This document shows positions 25,376 to 31,427 of a DNA stretch of 36,383 bases, piece after piece. A model generated the notes under the pieces. That model was not told where the DNA came from. It saw only the letters and a program-made list of their open reading frames with translations, and searched no databases. Location of the stretch: the IMG/VR virus record IMGVR_UViG_3300025137_000006, positions 1 to 36,383 of that record, one strand, 5' to 3'. The translations under genes were made by a program, and so were the position numbers. Source of the stretch: a virus. The stretch's first letter is position 1, and the number at the start of each line of letters is the position of its first letter.

Positions 25376-25726
25376 TTACTTCCCTCTTTCAAGCATACCC
25401 AGAGCAATTAAAGAATACCCGATGAGGTCGCGGAATATATCTTTTTCTTGGTCGCCGATTGACTCAACCGCTAGGGTTCCATCGGCACACAAGGCTTTGG
25501 CTCGCTGAAATTTATCTTGCATGCGAATGCAGATTCCCGTCAGGGGGGCTACCCCGAATTCCACCGACTGATCAAAGTTGGCAAACGGATTGTTGCAAGA
25601 GTTACCGCCAGTATAATCAGCGTTCTTCTTTGCGGTTAGGGCAAGTATCGCGTCAACTTCCTGTTGTCGGAACTCGCTCCACCATTGTTTGTCAAAGCTT
25701 TTGATCTCTAATGAATCGGGTTTCAT
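25376..25726 (-). CDS. DUF1599-like (nucleotide-modification-associated) protein
   Basis: A 116-residue protein with K-K-N-A-D-Y-T-G (33-40), N-P-F-A-N-F (46-51), then a G-I-C-I-R-M-Q-D-K-F-Q-R block (near 64-75), E-S-I-G-D-Q-E-K-D-I (near 88) and R-D-L-I-G-Y-S-L-I-A-L-G-M-L. This is the pattern of DUF1599-type proteins, which are all-helical and related to MazG/dUTPase-like nucleotide enzymes, with no defined reaction. Its ATG is two bases downstream of the previous gene's stop, so it belongs to the recombination operon and is the last gene before a terminator. It may handle nucleotides in infection (inference). Confidence 0.75.
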   Translation of the reverse strand: MKPDSLEIKSFDKQWWSEFRQQEVDAILALTAKKNADYTGGNSCNNPFANFDQSVEFGVAPLTGICIRMQDKFQRAKALCADGTLAVESIGDQEKDIFRDLIGYSLIALGMLERGK

Positions 25727-25728
25727 TC

Positions 25729-26010
25729 TTAGAACGGTGCTTCGTCGTTAGTAGGAACTGAAGGCTCACGGGGAACAGAAATGTTCGCAGTTGCGTTTCC
25801 TTGGAGTTCCTCAGGTTGACGATCTTCTGGTGCGTAGTCACAAGCAAGACTTAGCATCGGTTGACCGTTCTTAGTTGAACGCTTCCAACCCTTAATGTAG
25901 TAGAGTCCAGCTTTGTCCACCGTGATCTTGCCGTTATAATCGGGATGGTTTTCCTTTTCCTTGCGGTCGTTAATGAAAAGACCACCAGAGTTCATGTATG
26001 TATTTGACAT
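25729..26010 (-). CDS. Putative single-strand-DNA-binding-like protein with SSB-type tail
   Basis: A 93-residue protein starting at the ATG at 26010 (M-S-N-T-Y-M-N-S-G-G). The open frame extends to 26133, but that part overlaps the ERF gene and looks like a shadow. The core (G-K-I-T-V-D-K-A-G-L-Y-Y-I-K-G-W-K-R) is short and beta-rich. After a flexible linker the protein ends N-D-E-A-P-F, close to the acidic, aromatic-capped SSB tail (D-D-D-I-P-F) that recruits partner proteins. The core is too diverged to call an OB fold by eye. The tail and the neighbour (ERF annealing protein, 19 bases upstream) suggest ssDNA binding. Confidence 0.6.
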   Translation of the reverse strand: MSNTYMNSGGLFINDRKEKENHPDYNGKITVDKAGLYYIKGWKRSTKNGQPMLSLACDYAPEDRQPEELQGNATANISVPREPSVPTNDEAPF

Positions 26011-26029
26011 ATTAGTTCGGTTTTTGTTG

Positions 26030-26497
26030 TTAGAACGACTGCACACTTTGTGCGGTTGTTTTCTTGGGTGAGTCCTTGCCGTGCGTGTTAGTTGCATCAG
26101 CGTCCTTAGTATCGTCAATGGCGAATAGACCATTCAACGCATACTTGCGAGCGTAGGAACTAGCGGAGCCAGTAATCTGAGCTTCGTCCATTCCTTTTTT
26201 AGATTCGGCTTCACGGGCAAATGCCTGTGCGGTAATAATCTGTTCGTTGTCACTATCAGCAATTGAGGCTGAGGATTTAACATAGACACGACCAGCAATT
26301 TCAACGATCTCGTCGTTCACCACTAGCGAGCAGTCCCAAACATTAAGCAAGGGTTTGACTGCATTAAGTATATCTTCAGCACTTCGGTAATTGTATCCAC
26401 CGAACTTATTGGTTTGCCCCTTAGGAGCTTTCAAAGAGGATTGTATCCACTGTAACTTTTGGCGTATGTTATTAGCCTTTTTACTTTCTTCGCTCAT
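26030..26497 (-). CDS. erf: ERF-family single-strand annealing protein
   Basis: A 155-residue recombination protein. The ERF signature is clear: K-L-Q-W-I-Q at 14-19, F-G-G-Y-N-Y-R-S-A-E-D-I at 32-43, A-V-K-P-L-L at 46-51. The C-terminal core R-E-A-E-S-K-K-G-M-D-E-A-Q-I-T-G-S-A-S-S and then Y-A-R-K-Y-A-L-N-G-L-F follows at about 95-125. ERF proteins form rings that anneal complementary single strands, here likely with the exonuclease-type protein at 27389-28165 and the SSB-like protein. It overlaps the endonuclease VII-like gene by 17 bases, so they are co-translated. Confidence 0.92.
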   Translation of the reverse strand: MSEESKKANNIRQKLQWIQSSLKAPKGQTNKFGGYNYRSAEDILNAVKPLLNVWDCSLVVNDEIVEIAGRVYVKSSASIADSDNEQIITAQAFAREAESKKGMDEAQITGSASSYARKYALNGLFAIDDTKDADATNTHGKDSPKKTTAQSVQSF

Positions 26498-26936
26498 ATT
26501 TTTCTTTCGTTAGTTTGCGGAATAGTTCCGCCCTTTGTTTTTGATTAGAACACTTATCAAGTTCGTCCTGAGTAGCATTCATGTCCTTGAGAGTTTGGGT
26601 TTGCTCGGCACTTGTCAACTTATTTTTAAATTTATTTCTCAGTTGATTAAGACCAGCGTAATGAAGTATTCCCTCATCCCTTTGTTCAAGGTAAGCGGAG
26701 ATTGCTTCAAGAGTAACGGGAAGAAACTCTTTGTCCCCCTTGCACATTCCTAAATAAAAATTTTCTATTTTTCCAATCAGGCTATTAGCTTGTCGGGATA
26801 TTACGCCCCGAACCATTCCAGTCTGATGGTCGTGGTCAACAACCCAATCGTCACCCTTGGTGCACAAGATGGGGCAACAAGTTGGCTTGTTCTTTTCTCG
26901 GTAGGCTTTAATCTTTCCCTGCGGTAAGTATGTCAT
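26481..26936 (-). CDS. Endonuclease VII-like junction resolvase (partial zinc site)
   Basis: A 151-residue relative of T4 endonuclease VII, which cuts Holliday junctions and branched DNA before packaging. Visible: C20-C21-P-I-L-C25, then V-D34-H-D36-H-Q-T-G-M-V-R-G (33-44) with the His/Asp centre, and N51. The second zinc pair of the family (C-x-x-C after R-G) is replaced by S47 and A50, so zinc binding would differ from T4. The last 60 residues are helical and charged. The start ATGA overlaps the HTH gene's stop by four bases. Confidence 0.85.
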   Translation of the reverse strand: MTYLPQGKIKAYREKNKPTCCPILCTKGDDWVVDHDHQTGMVRGVISRQANSLIGKIENFYLGMCKGDKEFLPVTLEAISAYLEQRDEGILHYAGLNQLRNKFKNKLTSAEQTQTLKDMNATQDELDKCSNQKQRAELFRKLTKEKYERRK

Positions 26937-27196
26937 ACTTCAGCCTCCTTAAGTTTTTTGTTTCGTTTATAATAAGATGTCCTAGAAATGCCGACTTCCT
27001 TGCAGGCGTTTTCAATGGTATAGCCTTTTGACCTCAAAAAGTTTACCTCGTCCACCATGTCCTCCCTGTTTTCGCGGAAGTGATCTAAAAATTCCTCCTT
27101 CTCAAGACTTTTTTCCATCAAAAGATGTTGTGCGTGTTCTTGAGCGATGCGATCCTCAGCCCATGCCAAAAATCCTCCTAGTCCCTTAAATGACAT
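26933..27196 (-). CDS. Small HTH DNA-binding protein
   Basis: An 87-residue protein. The start is set at the ATG at 27196 because AAGGAGG lies 5 bases upstream; the frame also allows 27229. It overlaps the upstream gene by 11 bases. The first half is a charged helix (F-L-A-W-A-E-D-R-I-A-Q-E-H). The C-terminal 35 residues (Y-T-I-E-N-A-C-K-E-V-G-I-S-R-T-S-Y-Y-K-R) are a helix-turn-helix of the resolvase/transposase-subunit type, with the recognition helix at I-S-R-T-S-Y-Y-K. It may be a transcription regulator or a partner of the recombination proteins. It is one of only two obvious HTH proteins here, so it is a candidate reader of the repeated DNA motifs in this half. Confidence 0.72.
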   Translation of the reverse strand: MSFKGLGGFLAWAEDRIAQEHAQHLLMEKSLEKEEFLDHFRENREDMVDEVNFLRSKGYTIENACKEVGISRTSYYKRNKKLKEAEV

Positions 27197-27389
27197 TGGG
27201 AACCTCCTTAACTGAGAGAATTTCACCACCCCCGCCTCGTTTGAATACTACGGCTTTTGAATCTTTCTTGGGCATCGTTGAAAGCATTAGCTTCAAGGCA
27301 TCCTTTTCACTGTTTGACCACTTAGTTGTGGCTCCTACATATCCTTCTGGCATATCGTTACGTTTATAAGTTATTAGATATTTGTTCAT
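27186..27389 (-). CDS. Small protein, unknown
   Basis: A 67-residue protein whose ATG overlaps the stop of the nuclease gene upstream by one base. It starts M-N-K-Y-L-I-T-Y-K-R-N-D and has a W-S-N-S-E-K-D-A-L-K-L-M segment and a V-V-F-K-R-G-G-G-G-E-I-L-S-V end. The beta-helix-beta look is common for small phage accessory proteins. No known motif; operon position suggests a role in recombination or early takeover. Confidence 0.6.
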   Translation of the reverse strand: MNKYLITYKRNDMPEGYVGATTKWSNSEKDALKLMLSTMPKKDSKAVVFKRGGGGEILSVKEVPNVI

Positions 27390-28165
27390 TATTTTATGAC
27401 TGGCTTCATTCGTTTTGACCAGTATATTTTACTAGCCAGTTTTGCGTTTTTCATACCCCACTTTACCTCCGCTTCGCTCCAAGTTCTGTGATGATGTTCC
27501 CTCGTATCGCAGTCAATGATAACGCTGATGCACTTGGGTAAATAGTCCAGCTTATGATGCTTCATTAGCATCCATGACTCAATAGCGAGTTGCTCGCAAT
27601 CCTTAGCGTATGTCTTTGCTTTTCCTTTTGTATTGGTTCGGCATTTGTAATCCGCTAAAAACAGGCTACCCCCCTCGTCGTGTCCAATGAAGTCAACCGA
27701 TCCAGCGATCTTAAAAAAATTGTTAGATACCACTTTTTCACAAGCTAATGGCTTGATGTTGTTTTCCAGCACCCATTCGTAAAAGGGGGTAGCCCATTCA
27801 TCGTAATCATAGTTATGTGGGCACTCCCTTTTTTGGTCATATATCAATGAGTTAATCATATCCTCAATGGTTTCATGCACCGCCGTTCCGAATTCCGAGC
27901 TTGGTATCTGTTCTTCTGTAGTTGGATGAGTTCTAGTCCCGTAGGTAAGCCTCTCAATCTCCTGCCATGAGTTCCCCGCCCTCTGCATGGTGAGTTCATA
28001 CATCATTCGGGGCTTATAAATAGAGTCCAAGAATTGATCTTTAACAATTCCCAAGACAGTAGTAACTGACGGGTAAACTTTTGCCCCCTTTTGTTTTGCC
28101 TGATGGGGGGTAGCCACTTCTGGCTCAAAGGTTGGTTCTTCTTTGCAGTTATAAAAATGAGACAT
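27389..28165 (-). CDS. PD-(D/E)XK nuclease, RecB/Cas4-like exonuclease
   Basis: A 258-residue nuclease. Motif residues in order: E143 (A-C-E-K-V-V), G155-S-V-D158, L-A-D172-Y-K174, and a Q192-x3-E segment. This is the RecB/lambda-exonuclease order of the PD-(D/E)XK superfamily. An N-terminal H98-E-T-I helix agrees with RecB-like members. Together with the ERF protein it would form an exonuclease/annealase pair, resecting ends so that annealing can occur. It overlaps its upstream neighbour by one base (TAATG). It carries three copies of the GGCTACCCC motif, in two frames. Confidence 0.85.
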   Translation of the reverse strand: MSHFYNCKEEPTFEPEVATPHQAKQKGAKVYPSVTTVLGIVKDQFLDSIYKPRMMYELTMQRAGNSWQEIERLTYGTRTHPTTEEQIPSSEFGTAVHETIEDMINSLIYDQKRECPHNYDYDEWATPFYEWVLENNIKPLACEKVVSNNFFKIAGSVDFIGHDEGGSLFLADYKCRTNTKGKAKTYAKDCEQLAIESWMLMKHHKLDYLPKCISVIIDCDTREHHHRTWSEAEVKWGMKNAKLASKIYWSKRMKPVIK

Positions 28166-28698
28166 TATTTTTTAATCTTTCTATGTTGTAGGGTTAGTAG
28201 GTCGTTGGTCTTTATCATTGAAATTAAGTCCCTAGTATTTTTGCGGTTATACACTTTGTAAAGAGCTTCCCTTGCGGATTGCACGTAGTCCTCCTTGTCG
28301 CACAACATATCCGACAGTTCGGCTAAGTCCCGCCTCCGCACCATCACGTAGTGATCCACCTGCTCAAACGCTATAAAGTCTTGCTCCCCATATATCCACC
28401 CGTGATCCCCGCAAGTGTTTTTAAACTCTATCCAAATGGTGGACGGGCTTTTAGCTCCGTGTCGGCTAACGCTTTTCATCGCTTTAACGTCAATAGTCCC
28501 CGCACTGCATACCCAATCAATGTGCTTGTATTGTTGGGGTAGGGTAGCCTCTTTTACATCCTCATAGATGCCTTTTAATAAATCGCCGAATTCAGCCTCC
28601 CGAGCAAAGCCCTCTTTCCAGCACGGAGCACCTACCCACTTTCTGTATGTGGATAGGTCAGCCCTGTTGTAGCCCGATTCAAAATCCACTTCGGGCAT
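28165..28698 (-). CDS. Second PD-(D/E)XK-type nuclease candidate
   Basis: A 177-residue protein. G-T-I-D70-V-K and, 20 residues on, I-W-I-E91-F-K93-N fit the D...E-x-K core of PD-(D/E)XK enzymes, preceded by a helix with E48/E50. G-E-Q-D-F-I-A-F-E and V-M-V-R-R-R-D-L follow as further strands. It could be a resolvase-like or restriction-like nuclease. Start: GGAGGAA lies upstream within the neighbouring gene and the ATG overlaps that gene's stop (TAATG). The nuclease fold call is from residue pattern only. Confidence 0.6.
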   Translation of the reverse strand: MPEVDFESGYNRADLSTYRKWVGAPCWKEGFAREAEFGDLLKGIYEDVKEATLPQQYKHIDWVCSAGTIDVKAMKSVSRHGAKSPSTIWIEFKNTCGDHGWIYGEQDFIAFEQVDHYVMVRRRDLAELSDMLCDKEDYVQSAREALYKVYNRKNTRDLISMIKTNDLLTLQHRKIKK

Positions 28699-29066
28699 TA
28701 TAGTTCCTCCATATCCATTAAGTAGTTAATGGCTTCAGAGAGAGTAGTGATTTCATCTATGTGATAGGGGTAAGTGACAAGCAAGGTAGAGTTCCCCCAA
28801 ATCTCAACGCCTTCATCTTTGCCGTCAACATCCTGTGCCCAGTCAAGGCTGAGACGCATCTTTGCAAAATAATCAAACAGCTCGGAATGTGATCTAGGGG
28901 CTACCCCCGTTTTTATGCGTAGGGAATATTGATTGCCTTCGCAAAGGTCAATAGCGTAGCAATCCGTAAAAGACCCCCAAGGGGTAAGCTTTAATACAAT
29001 CTCATCGTCCGCTATCCCGTCCTTCGGAACATCGGGGTAAGTGTATATTTTAATGTTCTTTTCCAT
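28698..29066 (-). CDS. Small acidic protein, unknown
   Basis: A 122-residue protein preceded by AAAGGA. It starts M-E-K-N-I-K-I-Y-T-Y-P-D-V-P-K-D-G and has a beta-rich middle (V-L-K-L-T-P-W-G-S-F and Y-S-L-R-I-K-T-G-V-A-P). An acidic helical end follows (E-A-I-N-Y-L-M-D-M-E-E-L). I do not recognise a family. The operon around it carries recombination and small accessory genes. Confidence 0.65.
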   Translation of the reverse strand: MEKNIKIYTYPDVPKDGIADDEIVLKLTPWGSFTDCYAIDLCEGNQYSLRIKTGVAPRSHSELFDYFAKMRLSLDWAQDVDGKDEGVEIWGNSTLLVTYPYHIDEITTLSEAINYLMDMEEL

Positions 29067-29080
29067 TTTTTTCCTTTGTT

Positions 29081-29452
29081 TTAGTTATTATGTTTTCGGG
29101 CTGGTTCGCCTTCAAGGACAACGCAACCGAATTTGATCAACGCTGTCAAGTCTTTTTTACTAATGACGGGTTCCGTGGATTCACCCTCCCAGTTTGATCC
29201 TATAACTAGACCATTGCCCACCAAGGGTTGCTCGTAGCCATCAAAGTTGAAAGCACCCTGCACCCCATCCCTACAAAGTCCCATGTCGTCAACGTAAATG
29301 CAATCGCCGTCACCGATTCGCACAACATCAAAAAAGTCACAACCGATTTCGTCGGCTATGAATTGTATGTCAATGCCCCCATCGCTTTCCTTGGTCGGGG
29401 CATCTAGTTCTTCTATCTTTTGCGTTAAGACGTTAATTTTGTATATCTTCAT
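29081..29452 (-). CDS. DUF3846-like small protein
   Basis: A 123-residue acidic protein. The core Q-F-I-A-D-E-I-G-C-D-F-F-D-V-V-R-I-G, then D-C-I-Y-V-D-D-M-G-L-C-R-D-G, a N-F-D-G-Y spacer and L-V-G-N-G-L-V-I-G-S-N fits the DUF3846 plan. Such proteins occur widely in phages and plasmids and have no settled function. Its start overlaps the upstream gene by 20 bases. The match is from memory of the pattern and is moderate. Confidence 0.6.
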   Translation of the reverse strand: MKIYKINVLTQKIEELDAPTKESDGGIDIQFIADEIGCDFFDVVRIGDGDCIYVDDMGLCRDGVQGAFNFDGYEQPLVGNGLVIGSNWEGESTEPVISKKDLTALIKFGCVVLEGEPARKHNN

Positions 29453-29648
29453 TTTTTTCGTTCTCCTTTTGTGAAACTAGGTCTTGTATCGCCCATTCAA
29501 TGTTATCCCAAGTAATGCCAAAATTAGCATCGTGGTTCGCTTCTATCGTAAACAAAACATCGTTGGCTTCCTCCTCCGTGAGTTTCACCTCCATTTGTTT
29601 CGCTGTGTCCAGCACGTCCTCCGTGCACCATGTTATTTGTATTTCCAT
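29433..29648 (-). CDS. Small acidic protein, unknown
   Basis: A 71-residue acidic protein, the first gene of the long leftward recombination operon. It contains W-C-T-E-D-V-L-D-T-A and helix E-E-E-A-N-D-V-L-F-T-I-E-A-N-H-D-A-N-F-G, then I-T-W-D-N-I-E-W-A-I. The T-W-D-x-I element is common in short early phage proteins. No function known. A GCTA-loop hairpin and the CCTTAAGG operator cluster lie directly upstream. Confidence 0.65.
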   Translation of the reverse strand: MEIQITWCTEDVLDTAKQMEVKLTEEEANDVLFTIEANHDANFGITWDNIEWAIQDLVSQKENEKNEDIQN

Positions 29649-29677
29649 TTTATTTTAGTTTTATTTTTTTATGCTTG

Positions 29678-29697
29678 ACAAGGGGTAGCCCCCTTGT
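29678..29697. promoter_or_regulatory. Perfect 8-bp inverted repeat around one GGGGTAGCC copy
   Basis: ACAAGGGG-TAGC-CCCCTTGT is a perfect hairpin or dyad site, 30 bases before the ATG at 29648. No U-tract follows on either strand, so it is not a terminator. It overlaps TTGTCA on the minus strand (29681-29676), and TAAAAT follows after 18 bases. A start from that promoter would fall at the ATG itself, so an operator or leader hairpin is more likely. Confidence 0.6.
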
Positions 29698-29700
29698 ATT

Positions 29701-29790
29701 CCTTAAGGAATTGGTTCGTTAAGGTTCTAAGTTTTTATAAAAAAAGTATGTTCCTTAAGGTCGGTATCCTTAAGGTCGGTATCCTTAAGG
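29701..29790. promoter_or_regulatory. CCTTAAGG operator-like cluster 1
   Basis: CCTTAAGG palindromes at 29701-29708, 29753-29760, 29768-29775 and 29783-29790, plus a half site GTTAAGG near 29719. The last three are spaced exactly 15 bases by TCGGTAT, making a tandem array upstream of the recombination operon. On the minus strand TATAAA (29740-29735) follows the 29753 copy after about 13 bases. This suggests regulated promotion, with the palindrome as an activator or repressor site. Confidence 0.65.
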
Positions 29791-30093
29791 TTCATACTGT
29801 AAGAGGGCTTCCTTTATTATTTCGTTGTCCTCCTCGCTTAATGCGTCAACGGGTATCCGTATGGTTTCAACGCCATCCGTGCCCACGTAGTAGCCCAAGC
29901 GGTCAACTTGAAAGTCCCCTATGCCGCACTGCACCCATCGCTCCGTCACGGATTGATTGCCGCACTCAGAAGTGCACTCGCAGTTTTCAAACTCATAAGT
30001 TACCGTTCCTTCAATATTAAAAAACCTATCTGGTCTTAATTCAAGGTCGTCCAAGTAGAATTCCTCGCTGACTGTTCTGTTTCTTTTATTCAT
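29785..30093 (-). CDS. Small acidic protein with Cys motif, unknown
   Basis: A 102-residue protein. A beta-rich middle carries C-E-C-T-S-E-C-G (38-45) and a later C56 (W-V-Q-C-G-I-G-D), so a small zinc site is possible. The acidic C-terminus ends L-S-E-E-D-N-E-I-I-K-E-A-L-L. Its TAA stop lies within the last CCTTAAGG palindrome of cluster 1. It is three bases downstream of the preceding gene. Family unknown. Confidence 0.6.
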   Translation of the reverse strand: MNKRNRTVSEEFYLDDLELRPDRFFNIEGTVTYEFENCECTSECGNQSVTERWVQCGIGDFQVDRLGYYVGTDGVETIRIPVDALSEEDNEIIKEALLQYEP

Positions 30094-30096
30094 CGT

Positions 30097-30387
30097 CTAT
30101 TGCTGGTCGTTTGGTTCTATGGCTTCCTGTAAGTATTCAATCAAACACTCAAGGTTTATGATTGCTTGCGGTTCCTTTGCAAATACCCTCTCTCGCTTGT
30201 TTAAGCGTTCGTAAGCCCTTTGCATTTGTTCATCAGTCGGCTCTGGTATATACTCCAAAGCCTTCAAAAGCACCCCGCACCTTTTCGTGCGTTCTGCTTG
30301 GTATTTCTTGTATTCTTTCAATGTTCTTTTGTAGTCCATGTTCTGCATCTTGCACAAAGATCCATGCCCTGCAAGTTTTTTCTTCAT
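30097..30387 (-). CDS. Small charged helical protein, unknown
   Basis: A 96-residue protein from the ATG at 30387; the frame begins at a TTG (30414), and ATGs at 30348 and 30339 are also possible. The sequence is a charged helix (Y-K-R-T-L-K-E-Y-K-K-Y-Q-A-E-R-T-K-R) with E-Q-M-Q-R-A-Y-E-R-L-N-K-R later, ending in an acidic Q-E-A-I-E-P-N. No motif. Two copies of GGCTACCCC lie in the 100 bases upstream. Confidence 0.5.
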   Translation of the reverse strand: MKKKLAGHGSLCKMQNMDYKRTLKEYKKYQAERTKRCGVLLKALEYIPEPTDEQMQRAYERLNKRERVFAKEPQAIINLECLIEYLQEAIEPNDQQ

Positions 30388-30481
30388 AAATATATGAATA
30401 ACAACATAATGCAAAAGTGGCTACCCCCGCAACCAAACTGCGGATACAAAACTGGCTACCCCCTCCCTTCAATTCGGGCAC

Positions 30482-30509
30482 AAAAAAGGACACCCAAAAC
30501 TGGATGCCC
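30482..30509 (-). terminator. Terminator after the GGCT-like gene
   Basis: On the minus strand GGGCATCC and GGGTGTCC pair over eight positions (two G-U pairs) around AGTTTT, followed by TTTTTT (30487-30482). It begins 9 bases after the stop at 30518 and closes the GAT-II/GGCT transcription unit. Confidence 0.78.
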
Positions 30510-30517
30510 TCTCGTGT

Positions 30518-30994
30518 TTACTTAAGCACGTAAGTCCTGTCTCTCTCGTGCCCTCGGTAAGTGTCCCAAAGCTCCGCGTCATAGCCAAGCTCTCGGTTTT
30601 GGATGAAGTAGACCCAAGCATAAGTCGTGCTCCAGTCGTGCATTGATACGGGGATCACTTGGCGTTTGTAGAAGTCAGGGTTGCCCTCTAGGCAGTCCAA
30701 CTGCTGGAAGGTTTCGGGGGTTACGTCGTAAACCTCCAAGGTTACTTGCTCGCCTTCGCCCTCCATGTCGTGCAAATAGGGTAGCCCCTCAACCTCAAGT
30801 GGGTAGGCACTTTTTGTTTTGCCTGTCCCTATGAACTCGGAAGTCTCTAGCAAGCGGTGGTTTGAGTAGCCAGCCTTCAGGGTTCCATAAACGGCTACCC
30901 TGCGTTTCCTGTCTTCGGGGAAGCAGTTGGCTTTGGAATAAAAGATGCCGTCCCGTCTATGCCATTCTCCGAACTTGGAGACCCTACCCGTCAA
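30518..30994 (-). CDS. Gamma-glutamylcyclotransferase-like (AIG2/YtfP) domain, downstream half of an interrupted fusion
   Basis: Residues 33-140 carry the GGCT/AIG2 signature: V-A-V-Y-G-T-L-K-A-G-Y-S-N (33-45), a G-E-Q-V-T-L-E-V-Y-D-V strand (81-91) and L-D-C-L-E-G (99-104). Known members cleave gamma-glutamyl amides to 5-oxoproline. The first ~30 residues (S-K-F-G-E-W-H-R-R-D-G-I-F-Y-S) are not GGCT; they resemble the end of the GAT-II-like phage protein encoded just upstream. That frame is open and in phase back to the TGA at 31045-31043, and the only start between TGA and the GGCT core is a TTG (30994) without a ribosome-binding site. So this is either made by read-through or is the remnant of a 290-residue fusion. 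A terminator follows. Confidence 0.82.
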   Translation of the reverse strand: MTGRVSKFGEWHRRDGIFYSKANCFPEDRKRRVAVYGTLKAGYSNHRLLETSEFIGTGKTKSAYPLEVEGLPYLHDMEGEGEQVTLEVYDVTPETFQQLDCLEGNPDFYKRQVIPVSMHDWSTTYAWVYFIQNRELGYDAELWDTYRGHERDRTYVLK

Positions 30995-31042
30995 AGTATC
31001 TATAAGAGCAAATCGGGTTTCGGTTAGCTCTAAGAATTTCTT

Positions 31043-31399
31043 TCATTGGTTCGGCTGTATTCTTGGCAATACATTGTCAGCGATATCCGCAACGTCGCTC
31101 TGTGTGTCTGATCCGTAGCCGTCAACCGTGCCGTTACTATATATAACTGTGCGGTTGTCCACGTTGAATGGATGAACGTTGTTCATGTCAACGGCTCCAA
31201 CGGTCGCAAATCTAAAGTGAGCAACGATTGGTCGGTTCGTGTTTAGAATCCTGTTGACACTTGTATAGTCAAGGGTTCTGCGAGTCTTCCCGCTGTCTAA
31301 GTAGGTTACCCCGAAGCCGTGCGGGTTAATTACCTTTGCCCGCTCTATTATGTTTCGGGGAATTCTTTTGCCTTCTGGTTTATGTATGATTATACACAT
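31043..31399 (-). CDS. Class II glutamine amidotransferase-like domain (stops early)
   Basis: A 118-residue N-terminal-nucleophile domain. C2 would be the nucleophile after Met removal (M-C-I-I-I-H-K). The expected later motifs follow: N-P-H-G-F-G-V (25-31), H-F-R-F-A-T-V-G (61-68), N-V-H-P-F (74-78) and S-N89-G90-T, the oxyanion pair. Class II domains release ammonia from glutamine for an amide-forming partner; the amidoligase-like gene is next door. AAGGAAA precedes the ATG. The product is short for the family and ends at TGA (31045-31043). The next codon continues in phase into sequence (E-T-R-F-A-L-I-D, then G-R-V-S-K-F-G-E-W) that looks like its missing end. Confidence 0.8.
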   Translation of the reverse strand: MCIIIHKPEGKRIPRNIIERAKVINPHGFGVTYLDSGKTRRTLDYTSVNRILNTNRPIVAHFRFATVGAVDMNNVHPFNVDNRTVIYSNGTVDGYGSDTQSDVADIADNVLPRIQPNQ

Positions 31400-31427
31400 T
31401 TTGTTTCCTTTCGTTTTGTTTGTGTTG

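Noticed and set aside
25300-25407. Helicase start at 25407
   Set aside because: The extra 36 codons cover a rho-independent terminator and the end of the neighbouring gene; the ATG at 25299 begins the normal DnaB N-terminus.
27389-28165. Cas4 of a CRISPR system
   Set aside because: The nuclease motifs fit RecB/lambda-exonuclease types in general; no Cas4 cysteine cluster and no CRISPR context, while an ERF annealase is nearby.
29652-29681. Sigma-70 promoter TTGTCA-N18-TAAAAT on the minus strand
   Set aside because: Transcription would start at or inside the ATG at 29648; kept only as a possible operator overlap.
30518-31399. Genome-wide TGA-to-Trp recoding
   Set aside because: Other genes (for example those ending at 1241 and 8518) end sensibly at TGA with overlapping starts, so only this one TGA is suspicious.
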